From positions 1 through 15,222 of the forward strand of contig JAJRDJ010000160.1 of the NCBI GenBank assembly GCA_028678445.1: a DNA stretch of 15,222 nt. The letters are read 5' to 3'. This DNA comes from Methylococcaceae bacterium. GTDB lineage: Bacteria > Pseudomonadota > Gammaproteobacteria > Methylococcales > Methylococcaceae. Below, in pieces: positions 1-7,437 of this stretch. The notes below the pieces were generated by a model that ran no database searches, was not told the origin of the DNA, and saw nothing but the letters and a program-made list of their open reading frames with translations. Each line of letters opens with the position of its first letter. Within the stretch, counting starts at the first letter, position 1. Made by a program: the position numbers and the translations under genes.

Positions 1-323
1 GTGTGATAGACCTCCAGCGCCTTGAGCGAGAGGCCGCTGACCAGGAGCGCGACATATACCTCCAGCGACAGTCCCGAGCGGTATTCCAGGGCGATGCCGG
101 TGCAGCAGCCCACGACCAGCAGGGCCTTCAGCCATGCTCTCGGAAACGACCACAGGCCACTGTGGATCATCAGCCGCCAGAGCAGGCAGCCGGCGCCCGC
201 GAGGGTGATCCACACCGGCATCTCCAGCGCCAGCAACCCCACGCCCGCCGCCAGCGTTGCCAGCAGGTAAAGGAGGGCGACGCGGGAGAGTTGCGCGGCC
301 GGGGCGATGGTCTGACCCGGCAT
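1..323 (-). CDS. TgpA-like membrane transglutaminase (DUF3488), N-terminal part only
   Basis: Only the first 107 codons are present; the gene runs off the left window edge. The start ATG overlaps the stop of the upstream DUF58 gene by one base (TGATG), which supports this start and implies translational coupling. The visible protein is almost all hydrophobic: roughly four membrane segments between residues 12 and 105, broken by short basic stretches such as WRLMIHSGLW and FPRAWLKA. This matches the N-terminal multi-pass domain of DUF3488/TgpA proteins, including a segment like GLSLEVYVALLVSGLSLKAL. In that family a periplasmic transglutaminase-like Cys-His-Asp domain follows, but it lies outside this window and is inferred. 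The position directly after moxR and a DUF58 gene is the classic context for this family and carries much of the identification. Confidence 0.75.
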   Translation of the reverse strand, partial: MPGQTIAPAAQLSRVALLYLLATLAAGVGLLALEMPVWITLAGAGCLLWRLMIHSGLWSFPRAWLKALLVVGCCTGIALEYRSGLSLEVYVALLVSGLSLKALEVYH

Positions 324-1324
324 CAGACCGGACACTCCGCCAGGGCGCGCAGCACCTGCCACAGATGCACGTCGCCAGTTCCCGGCTCGATCACCGCGTG
401 CGGCAGGCGCAGTCCGAAGGGCAGATCGATTGTGGCCAGTTCCAGCGCGCGAAAGCAGAGCTTAGAGAGCCGGATTTCGGGGTCGACATCCGGCAGCGCC
501 TGATACTCCAGCCACAGTTCCGCGCCGCGGTAATCAACCTGTTCCCGGACCAGGAGCCCCCGTCCCGCCGCGTAGTGCTTCCAGGCAATGCCGGACAGGG
601 CATCGCCCGGCAGGTAGGCACGCAGGGAGAAGAAATCCTCCGAACCCGCCACGACGGACCCCTGATCCCCGGCGGTGTCGTCGGGAAGCTGAGGGTCATC
701 CGTAGCCAGCGGTCGCGGATAGACGAGTATTGCGGCGCCGAGGTCCAGCCAGCTCCAGCAGCGGATGATGCCCAGCGGATAGCGGCTTTGCAGGCGAAAA
801 CGCCCAGGTTGGAACCAGCCGCGCTGGCGGGTGGTGACGGATAAATGCACGTGGTTCGGTTCACGACCCGCCACCGAGGTAAGCGTGGCGGCTTCTCCCG
901 GAAAGGCCAGTTCGATTTGTTGGCGATCGGTGCTCGATTCCAGCTCGATAATGCACTGCGCAACGTCTCCAGCGTAAACCGGCTCCGCCGCGACACACCT
1001 TAGCGTGAGCCCGCTCAGATTGGCGAAGGTCTGGTGGATGGCCACGAAGAGGATGGCCAGCATCAGGAAACACAGCGCCAGCACCAGGTTATTCTGGAAG
1101 TTCGTCGCCCCTATCCAGACCAGTGCCGATACCCCCAGATAGGCCCAGCCCTCCCTGGAAATAAAGATGAAGAGGTTTTTCTGGTGGAGCGTGATCTGCG
1201 GGGCCGGCGGGATGCGGCGTTCCACCCAGCGATGAAAGCGGCGCCGCCAGGGCCTTTGCAGCCAGGCCATGAATGACAGGCCTGACGGGGACTTCTTTGG
1301 GGGTGGCCTGGCGCCCGGCCGCAT
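323..1324 (-). CDS. DUF58 domain protein (MoxR-associated, membrane-anchored)
   Basis: A 333-residue protein of the DUF58 family, which nearly always accompanies MoxR ATPases; its biochemical role is not established (a vWA-like fold acting with MoxR is usually proposed). Two membrane segments lie at about residues 55-75 and 79-97, preceded by a basic stretch (WRRRFHRWVERR) that should keep the N-terminus in the cytoplasm. The DUF58 signature is at about 228-262 (GSEDFFSLRAYLPGD, then IAWKH and LLVREQ). The start ATG overlaps the moxR stop by one base (TGATG), which favours this start; an internal Met19 at 1270 is a less likely alternative. The stop overlaps the start of the TgpA-like gene in the same way, so moxR, this gene and the transglutaminase are co-translated. 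Confidence 0.88.
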   Translation of the reverse strand: MRPGARPPPKKSPSGLSFMAWLQRPWRRRFHRWVERRIPPAPQITLHQKNLFIFISREGWAYLGVSALVWIGATNFQNNLVLALCFLMLAILFVAIHQTFANLSGLTLRCVAAEPVYAGDVAQCIIELESSTDRQQIELAFPGEAATLTSVAGREPNHVHLSVTTRQRGWFQPGRFRLQSRYPLGIIRCWSWLDLGAAILVYPRPLATDDPQLPDDTAGDQGSVVAGSEDFFSLRAYLPGDALSGIAWKHYAAGRGLLVREQVDYRGAELWLEYQALPDVDPEIRLSKLCFRALELATIDLPFGLRLPHAVIEPGTGDVHLWQVLRALAECPV

Positions 1325-2241
1325 CAGCCCAGCACGTCCACCTGATCAAGCACGACGCGGGCCGCATCGGTCTGCACCCCGCCACGCATCGGGGCACGCA
1401 AGCGGTGTCTTGCCACCGGCGCGAAGACCGCCTGAATATCTTCCGGCAGAACATGCTGGCGTTTATGGATCAGCGCCCAGGCACGGCCGCATTGCATCAG
1501 CCCGACGGCGGCGCGCGGCGAAAGGCCACACTGACAGAGGCCGGAATGGCGCGTGAAATCGACCAGACGCTGGACATAATCCATGACACTATCGGAAACG
1601 TGGATGGAGGCCAGCGACTGCTGAAGCAGGAACCAGTCGTCCAGCACTACGGCGGGCAGAATACCCGCCAGGCGATCCCGGGGATTGGCCCCTTCCAGCA
1701 GGCGCCGCTCGATGCGGGATTCGGGGTAGCCCAGGGTCAGTTGCATCAGGAAGCGGTCCAGTTGCGACTCGGGAAGCGGGTAGGTGCCCGCCTGATGCAG
1801 GGGGTTCTGGGTGGCGATGACGAAAAATGGCTCGGGCAAGGGGAAGGTTTTGCCGTCCATGCTGACCTGTTGCTCTTCCATCGCCTCCAGCAAGGCGCTC
1901 TGGGTTTTAGGCGAACTGCGGTTGATTTCGTCGGCCAGCAGTAGCTGCGTGAACACCGGCCCCGGATGCAGGCTGAAGCGGCGGGTTTCAGGATCGAAGA
2001 TTTGCATGCCGAGGATATCGGCGGGCAGCAGGTCGCTGGTGAATTGCACGCGCTTGTAGCTGAGTCCCATGGCCGCGGCCAGCGCGTGGGCGAAGGTGGT
2101 TTTACCCATGCCGGGCAGGTCCTCGATCAGGAGGTGCCCGCGCGCCAGCATGCAGGCCAGCGCCAGTTTGACCTGCTGATCCTTGCCCCACAGGACCAGC
2201 CCGACAGCCGCGATAATCTGGTCTATTGCCTGGCTCAGCAT
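1324..2241 (-). CDS. MoxR-family AAA+ ATPase
   Basis: A 305-residue MoxR AAA+ ATPase, a chaperone-like enzyme thought to remodel or activate partner proteins with ATP, here probably with the DUF58 and TgpA-like neighbours. Visible motifs: Walker A at about 41-49 (DLPGMGKTT), Walker B at about 101-108 (LLADEINR), sensor 1 with Asn146 (VIATQNP), and a sensor-2 region at about 239-244 (GLSPRA, Arg243). The reading frame is open upstream to 2379, but that extension would overlap the phosphorylase gene and adds 46 residues unlike any MoxR N-terminus. The ATG at 2241 gives the usual MoxR start (short helix, then the LVLWGKDQQV segment) and leaves an 82-base gap to the upstream gene. The length is normal for the family. 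Confidence 0.92.
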   Translation of the reverse strand: MLSQAIDQIIAAVGLVLWGKDQQVKLALACMLARGHLLIEDLPGMGKTTFAHALAAAMGLSYKRVQFTSDLLPADILGMQIFDPETRRFSLHPGPVFTQLLLADEINRSSPKTQSALLEAMEEQQVSMDGKTFPLPEPFFVIATQNPLHQAGTYPLPESQLDRFLMQLTLGYPESRIERRLLEGANPRDRLAGILPAVVLDDWFLLQQSLASIHVSDSVMDYVQRLVDFTRHSGLCQCGLSPRAAVGLMQCGRAWALIHKRQHVLPEDIQAVFAPVARHRLRAPMRGGVQTDAARVVLDQVDVLG

Positions 2242-2323
2242 GGGGTGCCCCCGGGCTGGGCGATTGTAGTCAGGCTGGGCGAGGGCGCTACCGGGCCCCG
2301 CGGCTGGCCGCCGGGGTATGGCG

Positions 2324-3064
2324 TCAGGATTGCACCCAATGCTGCAGAACGGTGGCGAGGTCCGCCATGCCCGCGACAAGATTGGCCTCGATTTCAGCCA
2401 GGGTGATTTCGCCCGCCTGCTTACCCGCCGCCCAGTTCGCCACCACGGCGCAGCAGGCGTAATCGATGTCCAGTTCCCGTGCCAGTGCGGCCTCGGGCAT
2501 GCCGGTCATGCCGACCAGGTGACAGCCGTCCCTTTCCATGCGGGTGATTTCAGCCGGAGTTTCGAGCCGGGGCCCCTGAGTGCAGCCATAGACACCGCCG
2601 TCGATCACGTCGATGCCGGCCACCTTCCCGGCGTTCAGTAACTTTTCGCGCAGCCAGGGTGTATAAGGCCGGGAAAAGTCGATGTGGGTCACGGCGTCAA
2701 GGTCATCTTCGAAAAAGGTGTGCGCCCGCCCATAGGTGTAGTCGATGAGCTGATCCGGCACGGCAATCTTGCCGGGCACCATCGCGGCGCCGATGCCGCC
2801 CACCGCGGCTACCGCCAGAATGCTGGTGACGCCGACCTCCCTCAACGCCCAGATGTTGGCGCGATAGTTGACCTTGTGGGGCGGAACAATGTGCGGGTCG
2901 CCGTGACGCGCGAGAAATACGAGCGCTTGCCCGTGCAGCCGTCCAAAGACCAGTTCGGCCGAAGGCGCGCCGAACGGGGTGGTCAGGGCTTGCCTGCCCT
3001 CGAGGGTGAGGTGATCGAGGCGGGTAAGCCCGGTGCCTCCGATGATGGCGGTCAGGGACGACAT
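2324..3064 (-). CDS. S-methyl-5'-thioinosine / MTA-type purine nucleoside phosphorylase
   Basis: A 246-residue member of the PNP/MTAP phosphorylase family. It cleaves a 5'-methylthio-purine nucleoside with phosphate to methylthioribose-1-phosphate and the free base. The fold signature is clear: N-terminal IIGGTGL phosphate loop, RHGDPHIVPPHKVNYRANI at about 53-71, a GCTQGPRLETPAEI stretch at 160-173, and VGMTGMPEAALARE at 184-197. At the base-recognition strand it reads VVANWAAG with Asn210, where adenine-specific MTAPs carry Asp residues. This is the pattern described for Pseudomonas methylthioinosine phosphorylase, so a 6-oxopurine substrate (methylthioinosine) is inferred. It starts nine bases after the hpt stop, with a GAGGAA ribosome site overlapping that stop codon. 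The next gene upstream makes a hypoxanthine phosphoribosyltransferase, consistent with hypoxanthine as product. Confidence 0.88.
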   Translation of the reverse strand: MSSLTAIIGGTGLTRLDHLTLEGRQALTTPFGAPSAELVFGRLHGQALVFLARHGDPHIVPPHKVNYRANIWALREVGVTSILAVAAVGGIGAAMVPGKIAVPDQLIDYTYGRAHTFFEDDLDAVTHIDFSRPYTPWLREKLLNAGKVAGIDVIDGGVYGCTQGPRLETPAEITRMERDGCHLVGMTGMPEAALARELDIDYACCAVVANWAAGKQAGEITLAEIEANLVAGMADLATVLQHWVQS

Positions 3065-3073
3065 GGGGGTTCC

Positions 3074-3625
3074 TCAGTAAACCGTATGGCAGGCATGGAT
3101 GCCCGGCCAGTTGCGCAGATGATTCTTGTAGTCGAGGCCATAACCGAACAGATAGCGGTTTGGCGTAGTCAGGCCGACAAAATCAGGCTGACAGGGTTTG
3201 TCCCGGCCAATCTGCTTGTCCACGAGAACAGCGGTGTAGACCTGGCTGGCACCGGCCTCGCGGCAGTAGCGGACGATCTCGGCCAGGGTGATGCCTTCAT
3301 CGAGAATGTCATCCACCACCAGTACCGTCCGCCCCTGGAGGGGAATGGCCGGGGTCAGCGTCCAGCGCATGGCCGTCCCCCGGGTGGCGCCCAGATAGCG
3401 GCCCGCCTTGATGGAATCGAGTTCAAGCGGGAAGGGCAGTCGCAGCAGCAGCTCACCGGTAAAAAAAATCCCGCCGTTCAGGACGGACAGCACGACCGGG
3501 TGCGCGTCCGCCAGTTGCGTGGTGATGGCCACGGCCATGGCCGCGACGGCGGTGCTGACCTCGTCGCGGGTGTAAAGGCATTCTGACTCGGCCACGACCC
3601 GGCGGATTTCCTCGATCAGGTTCAT
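3074..3625 (-). CDS. hpt: Hypoxanthine(-guanine) phosphoribosyltransferase
   Basis: A 183-residue type I phosphoribosyltransferase that joins hypoxanthine or guanine to PRPP to make IMP or GMP in the cytoplasm. The PRPP-binding signature is at residues 101-114 (VLVVDDILDEGITL). Downstream, VDKQIGR at 136-141 and the PNRYLFGYGLDY stretch near 155-166 fit the purine-binding part of HGPRT-like enzymes. The frame stays open upstream to 3829 inside nagZ, but the ATG at 3625 overlaps the nagZ stop as ATGA and yields the normal length, so it is the start. Overlap with nagZ and a nine-base gap to the phosphorylase place all three in one transcript. Family assignment is firm. Hypoxanthine as preferred base is inferred from the neighbouring methylthioinosine-type phosphorylase. 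The symbol hpt is given by function. Confidence 0.87.
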   Translation of the reverse strand: MNLIEEIRRVVAESECLYTRDEVSTAVAAMAVAITTQLADAHPVVLSVLNGGIFFTGELLLRLPFPLELDSIKAGRYLGATRGTAMRWTLTPAIPLQGRTVLVVDDILDEGITLAEIVRYCREAGASQVYTAVLVDKQIGRDKPCQPDFVGLTTPNRYLFGYGLDYKNHLRNWPGIHACHTVY

Positions 3626-4647
3626 GGCGCGGTCTCGTTGAGGGCTGCGATACGGGCTGCGGTTTCTCGCCATTCGATGCTGCCCAGCAAGGCTTCCCGG
3701 TCGATAGGGAAGCGGCCGCGCATAGGCTCGAGATGGCCGGTGCGGGTCGGATCCGGCGGCAGGTTGGCAAGGGCGTCCAGCACCTCGGCCGCGGCGCCGG
3801 GCGCATTGCAGACCAGCACCATATCGCAACCCGCCTCCAGCGCCAGACGCGCACGGTCGACTGGCCCGCCCGCGTAAGCCGCGCCTGCCATGGACAAATC
3901 ATCGCTGAAAATGGCGCCCGTGTAGCCATACTGGCCGCGCAGGATGGTCTGAATCCAGAAGGGTGAAAAGCCCGCCGGCCGGGGGTCGATCCGCTCGTAG
4001 ATGACATGCGCCGGCATGATGCCTTCCAGCCCCTCGGCCAGGAGCACCCGGAAGGGTTTGAGATCGCGTTGTTCCAGTTCACTCAGGGGGCGCATGTCCA
4101 CCGGCAGGGCGAGGTGGGAATCCTCGACCACGCCGCCATGTCCCGGAAAATGTTTGCCCACCGCGGCCATTCCGGCCCGATGCATGCCCCGGACGAACGC
4201 GGCCGCAAGCCGGGTGACGGTTTCGGGCTCGGTGCCGAAGGCACGGTCGCCGATGACCTGGCTGATCCCGCTTTCGACATCCAGCACCGGCGCGAAGCTG
4301 AAATCGATACCGATGGCGCGCAGCTCTGCCGCCATCAGCCAGCCAGCCTTTTCCACCAAGTCTGGGTCATCCAGGGAGCTATAACGCGCCGCCGGCGGCA
4401 GGTGGGTAAAACCGTCGAGGAATCGCTGGACGCGACCGCCTTCATGATCGACGGCTACCAGCAGCTCAGGCCGGGTGGCCCGGATCGTGGCCACCAGCAC
4501 GGTGATTTGCGTGGGGGATTCATAGTTGCGGCGGAACAGGATGACGCCGCCGGTGGCCGGGTGCCGTAGCCTTTCCCGCTCCTCGGCGGTGACTGCCGTG
4601 CCCTCGACGTCAAGCATGACCGGGCCTGGGGGTAAGTGGGATGTCAT
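3622..4647 (-). CDS. nagZ: Beta-N-acetylhexosaminidase NagZ (GH3, cell-wall recycling)
   Basis: A 341-residue cytoplasmic glycoside hydrolase family 3 enzyme that removes GlcNAc from anhydro-muropeptides during peptidoglycan recycling. The NagZ hallmarks are present: VDHEGGRVQRF at about 66-76, KHFPGHG at 165-171 followed by DSH at 176-178 (Asp/His of the catalytic dyad loop), and SDDLSM at 248-253, whose first Asp (249) is the expected nucleophile. The length equals that of the E. coli enzyme. The protein begins MTSHLPPGPVMLDVEG, which fits the family's start, although no strong ribosome site is visible. The stop overlaps the hpt start by four bases. In Pseudomonas aeruginosa nagZ also sits next to the methylthioinosine phosphorylase gene, so this is a conserved neighbourhood, though a functional link between the two is not obvious. 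Confidence 0.95.
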   Translation of the reverse strand: MTSHLPPGPVMLDVEGTAVTAEERERLRHPATGGVILFRRNYESPTQITVLVATIRATRPELLVAVDHEGGRVQRFLDGFTHLPPAARYSSLDDPDLVEKAGWLMAAELRAIGIDFSFAPVLDVESGISQVIGDRAFGTEPETVTRLAAAFVRGMHRAGMAAVGKHFPGHGGVVEDSHLALPVDMRPLSELEQRDLKPFRVLLAEGLEGIMPAHVIYERIDPRPAGFSPFWIQTILRGQYGYTGAIFSDDLSMAGAAYAGGPVDRARLALEAGCDMVLVCNAPGAAAEVLDALANLPPDPTRTGHLEPMRGRFPIDREALLGSIEWRETAARIAALNETAP

Positions 4648-4719
4648 TGGGTATGTGGGGGTTGGGTTGAACCGGAAGGATCGCGATGAATACGGGCTGG
4701 TCAGGCAGCTTTGTTGCGG

Positions 4720-5028
4720 TTACTGGGCAGACTGTTCGCGTTGTTGTCTGGCCTTGAAGGCTTCGAGCTGCTCTGGGGTGGCTTCAGCCTGTAAGCGTTC
4801 TTTCCAGTCCGGGTAAGGCATCCCGTAGATGATTTCCTGCGCTTCGGCATAGCCGATGGACAGGCCCCGGCTCTCCGCGGCCGCGCTGTACCATTTGGCC
4901 AGGCAGTTACGGCAAAAACCGGCCAGTATCATGAGGTCGATATTCTGGGTGTCGGCATGTTCCTGCAAATGCTTGACAAGGTGGCGAAAAGTCGCGGCCT
5001 CCAGTTCGATGCGGGTATGTTCTTCCAT
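4720..5028 (-). CDS. DUF1244 family small protein
   Basis: A small (102-residue) cytoplasmic protein of the DUF1244 family, whose function is unknown. It shows the family core: RIELEAATFRHLVKHL near the N-terminus, DLMILAGFCRNCLAKWY at about 31-47 with a CxxC pair (Cys39, Cys42), the YGMPYPDWKERLQ segment at about 68-80, and a polar Gln/Glu-rich tail. The CxxC could bind metal, but no other clear ligands are seen. I chose the ATG at 5028 because family members begin with MEE/MDE plus RIELEAA. A GTG at 5061 in the same frame would add 11 His-rich residues and cannot be excluded. The gene lies 72 bases upstream of nagZ on the same strand and may share its transcript. Confidence 0.82.
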   Translation of the reverse strand: MEEHTRIELEAATFRHLVKHLQEHADTQNIDLMILAGFCRNCLAKWYSAAAESRGLSIGYAEAQEIIYGMPYPDWKERLQAEATPEQLEAFKARQQREQSAQ

Positions 5029-5137
5029 CAGGTTATGGCTGGCGTGATGCGGATGGTTCACTTAGGGGCATCAGCGACGGGTTTTTGATGCAGACTGTTG
5101 CTCGATGCCGGGATTAGGTGAGATTTATTTTTGTGGC

Positions 5138-5143
5138 ATTATA
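5138..5143 (-). promoter_or_regulatory. Possible -10 box upstream of the DUF1244-nagZ operon
   Basis: A perfect TATAAT reads on the minus strand in the 225-base divergent region between the DUF1244 gene and yciB, about 110 bases before the chosen DUF1244 start. I see no good -35 hexamer 16-18 bases upstream, so this is only a candidate. No clear promoter for yciB is visible on the plus strand. Confidence 0.3.
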
Positions 5144-5253
5144 CGCAACCAATGACTTGCTCCGCCTCGGCGAACACACCAACGGCCGAAATTCTCAAGC
5201 GGCCAGCCCCGACAGCATAGCCGTCCCGAGCCCTACACGATACATCCCGGACC

Positions 5254-5799
5254 ATGAAGTTACTGATCGATTTTTTTCCGATCGTCCTGTTTTTTGCCGC
5301 TTACAAACTGGCTGACATCTATGTGGCCACACTTGCGGCTATCGCCGGTGCCGTCCTGCAGGTCGGTTACCTGTGGCTCAGAACACGCAAGATCGAACCC
5401 ATGCATCTGATTTCACTGGTGCTGATTCTGGTGTTTGGCGGCGCGACCTGGTTCCTGCGGGATCCCACCTTCATTAAATGGAAACCCACGGTATTGAACT
5501 GGCTGTTCGCCATCGTCTTCCTGGGTAGCCAGTTTATCGGTCAGAAACCGGTGATCCAGCGCATGCTGAGCGCGCAGATCGAATTGCCCACCGAGATATG
5601 GCGCCGCCTGAACCTGGCCTGGAGCACGTTTTTCATCTTCATCGGCGCGGTCAACATTTACGTGGCATATACCTTCGAAGAAGCCATCTGGGTCAACTTC
5701 AAGCTGTTCGGCATGCTGGGATTGACCGTGCTGTTTGTCGTGCTCCAGTCGTTCTATCTCTCGCGGTATTTGCCCGAGGCCGATCCCGAGGAGGAGTAG
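5254..5799 (+). CDS. yciB: YciB family inner-membrane septation protein
   Basis: A 181-residue multi-pass inner-membrane protein of the YciB (IspZ, intracellular septation A) family, linked to cell-envelope integrity and septation in enterobacteria and Shigella; its biochemical activity is unknown. It opens with the family's MKLLIDFFPIVLFFAAYKL, has about five hydrophobic segments, and carries the characteristic KPTVLNWLFAIVFLGSQF and NLAWSTFFIFIGAVNIYVA stretches. It ends in an acidic tail (PEADPEEE). The three terminal Glu codons form a purine-rich GAGGAGGAG that doubles as the ribosome-binding site for yciI, whose start is three bases after this stop. No strong ribosome site precedes yciB itself, but the N-terminus is so typical that the start is secure. 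Confidence 0.95.
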   Translation: MKLLIDFFPIVLFFAAYKLADIYVATLAAIAGAVLQVGYLWLRTRKIEPMHLISLVLILVFGGATWFLRDPTFIKWKPTVLNWLFAIVFLGSQFIGQKPVIQRMLSAQIELPTEIWRRLNLAWSTFFIFIGAVNIYVAYTFEEAIWVNFKLFGMLGLTVLFVVLQSFYLSRYLPEADPEEE

Positions 5800-5802
5800 A
5801 CC

Positions 5803-6105
5803 ATGCTCTACGCGATTATCGGCGAAGATCAGCCCGGCAGTCTGCCCTTGCGGCAACAGCATCGGCCCGCGCATCTCGAGCGCCTCCGTGTTTTGCAGGC
5901 GCAAGGCCGGATGGTGCTGGCGGGTCCGTTTCCTGCCGTGGACAGCGATGATCCAGGTCCAGCCGGTTTTCTCGGCAGCCTGATCGTGGCCGAATTCGAC
6001 AGTCTCGATGCCGCGCGGCAATGGGCCGACGCGGATCCTTACCGGGAGGCCGGGGTATACGCCCAGGTCTCCGTCAAACCGTTCAAACAGGTATTTCCCC
6101 AATGA
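5803..6105 (+). CDS. yciI: YciI family protein
   Basis: A 100-residue protein of the YCII family (ferredoxin-like alpha/beta barrel, dimeric); related domains occur in chlorophenol-degradation enzymes, but the role of the stand-alone form is not established. Recognisable features are MLYAIIGED at the start, RPAHLERL with the conserved His24, the AGP turn at 40-42, and DADPY with Asp78, a conserved His/Asp pair proposed as active-site residues. A very strong GAGGAGGAG ribosome site lies seven bases before the ATG, inside the end of yciB. The stop overlaps the bolA start as ATGA, so yciB, yciI and bolA are translated from one message. The same gene order is common in gammaproteobacteria. Confidence 0.92.
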   Translation: MLYAIIGEDQPGSLPLRQQHRPAHLERLRVLQAQGRMVLAGPFPAVDSDDPGPAGFLGSLIVAEFDSLDAARQWADADPYREAGVYAQVSVKPFKQVFPQ

Positions 6106-6383
6106 GCAACCGTATCGAAAAAATCCGTTTAGCGCTGCAGGAAGCCCTTGCGCCTCTCCAACTTGATATTATTGACGATAGTGCCGCCCATGCGGGTCAC
6201 GCGGGGGCGATACAAAGCGGAGGAGGGCACTTTTCCGCCTATATTGTTTCCGACGCTTTCGCCGGCAAGTCTCTGGTGCAACGGCACCAGATGGTTTACC
6301 AGGCGCTGGGCGAACTGATGCGCACGGATATTCATGCCCTGATGATCAAGGCGCTGACCTCAAATGAATTAACCCAACCTTAA
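6102..6383 (+). CDS. bolA: BolA family protein
   Basis: A 93-residue BolA-type protein. These small alpha/beta proteins pair with monothiol glutaredoxins to handle [2Fe-2S] clusters, and in E. coli BolA also affects morphology and stress response. Key features: DDSAAHAGHAGA at 25-36, GGGHFSAYIVSDAF at 40-53, and the RHQMVYQALGELM segment with the conserved His62, then IHALMIKA near the C-terminus. The frame is open upstream to 6021 inside yciI, but the ATG at 6102, overlapping the yciI stop as ATGA, gives the normal BolA length. The stop TAA overlaps the ribosome site (AAGGA) of the next gene. The bolA symbol is at family level; it could equally be the BolA2/IbaG paralogue. Confidence 0.93.
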   Translation: MSNRIEKIRLALQEALAPLQLDIIDDSAAHAGHAGAIQSGGGHFSAYIVSDAFAGKSLVQRHQMVYQALGELMRTDIHALMIKALTSNELTQP

Positions 6384-6395
6384 GGAAAACGACAT

Positions 6396-7412
6396 ATGAG
6401 TAACTATTCCCTGGCAACTGCCGTAACGCTCGCCTTGCTGGCTTCGGGCTGTGACAAGCCTGGTGACGCCAACAAGGCCAATACGCCATCCAGCAAGGCA
6501 CCGACGGAAGTCGCAGCCGTGGGTGAAGTGGTAGCCACCGTCAATGGCAAGCCGATCAGCAAGGCAGCGGTTGAAATTCTCTCTACGGAGGTCAATGAGC
6601 GGCGCGGTGGCAACAACATCCCCGAGGATAAGATTGTCGAGGAGCTGATCAAGCGTGAACTGCTGAGCCAGGAAATTGCCGCTTCGGGCCTTTTGAAAGA
6701 CCCGAAGTTCGCGGCCAAGATCGAAAATGCCCAGCGCATGATGCTGTCCCAGGCGGCTGCCGAGGAATACATCAGCAAGGCCCAGGTCACCGACGCGGAG
6801 CTCAAGAAAGAATATGACGAACGGGTTGGGCCGATGAAGAACGCCGAGTACAAGGCCAAGCACATTCTCGTCGAAACCGAGCAGACCGCCAAGGACATCA
6901 TTGCCAAACTGGCCAAGGGCGAAAAATTCGATGCACTGGCCAAAAAGTTCTCCAAGGATCCAGGGTCCAAGGACAAGGGTGGCGATCTGGGCTGGTTCAG
7001 CCCACAGCAGATGGTGCCCCCCTTCTCCGAAGCCGTCATCGCTTTGAAAAACGGCGAAACCACTCGGACTCCCGTGCAAAGTCAGTTCGGCTGGCATGTG
7101 ATCCAGCGGGAAGAGTCTCGCGAGCAGGCGCCACCGCCCTTTGATTCCGTGAAGGACCAGCTGCGCAACATGGTGCAAACCAAGAAATTGCAGGAACACA
7201 TCACGGATTTGCAGGCCAAGGCCAAGATCGACAACAAGCTTCCGCCCAAGCCGGCTGAAGCACCCGCTGCGTCGGCCCCAGCAGCAAAGCCAGCGGCCCC
7301 GGCTCCGGCCGCCGCGCCTGCCAAGCCAGCGGCCCCGGCTCCGGCCGCCGCACCCGCCAAGCCGGCGGTTCCAGCGCCCACGAAGCCGGTCACCCCAGCC
7401 CCAGCTCCATAA
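6396..7412 (+). CDS. Parvulin-type peptidyl-prolyl isomerase, predicted lipoprotein with Ala/Pro-rich tail
   Basis: A 338-residue secreted foldase of the PpiC/SurA/PrsA type that catalyses cis-trans isomerisation of prolyl bonds in exported proteins. An N-terminal hydrophobic stretch ends in a lipobox LASGC (Cys19), so it is probably a lipoprotein; the +2 residue is Asp20, the inner-membrane retention signal in E. coli. A SurA-like helical region spans about 40-145. The rotamase domain spans about 150-242 (EYKAKHILVE with His156; GGDLGWFSPQQMVPPF; FGWHVIQ with His234). The tail from about 283 is Ala/Pro/Lys-rich and partly built from a 36-base repeat. The signal peptide is odd: no Lys or Arg precedes its hydrophobic core. 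An in-frame TAA (the bolA stop) just upstream excludes a longer form. AAGGA lies nine bases before the ATG. A hairpin terminator follows. Confidence 0.92.
   Translation: MSNYSLATAVTLALLASGCDKPGDANKANTPSSKAPTEVAAVGEVVATVNGKPISKAAVEILSTEVNERRGGNNIPEDKIVEELIKRELLSQEIAASGLLKDPKFAAKIENAQRMMLSQAAAEEYISKAQVTDAELKKEYDERVGPMKNAEYKAKHILVETEQTAKDIIAKLAKGEKFDALAKKFSKDPGSKDKGGDLGWFSPQQMVPPFSEAVIALKNGETTRTPVQSQFGWHVIQREESREQAPPPFDSVKDQLRNMVQTKKLQEHITDLQAKAKIDNKLPPKPAEAPAASAPAAKPAAPAPAAAPAKPAAPAPAAAPAKPAVPAPTKPVTPAPAP
7284..7355 (+). repeat. 36-bp tandem repeat in the isomerase tail
   Basis: Two adjacent 36-base units (7284-7319 and 7320-7355) differ at three positions, and a degenerate partial copy follows to about 7391. 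Each unit encodes AKPAAPAPAAAP. The repeat keeps frame, so copy-number change would lengthen or shorten the Ala/Pro-rich spacer of the isomerase without breaking the gene. Confidence 0.85.
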
Positions 7413-7437
7413 GGTCTGGCTGGCGGAAGCCCGCTCG

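Noticed and set aside
2684..3586. 300-codon plus-strand open frame
   Set aside because: It lies antisense to the phosphorylase and hpt genes, both of which have full family motifs. Its protein has no recognisable domain and is a GC-rich shadow.
5118..5315. 65-codon plus-strand frame before yciB
   Set aside because: It overlaps the start of yciB in another frame, has no family resemblance and covers the presumed promoter region.
5413..6102. 229-codon minus-strand open frame
   Set aside because: Antisense to yciB and yciI, both firmly identified.
6369..7199. 276-codon minus-strand open frame rich in Leu/Gly
   Set aside because: Antisense to the parvulin isomerase, whose rotamase domain is clear; no domain is seen in the shadow.
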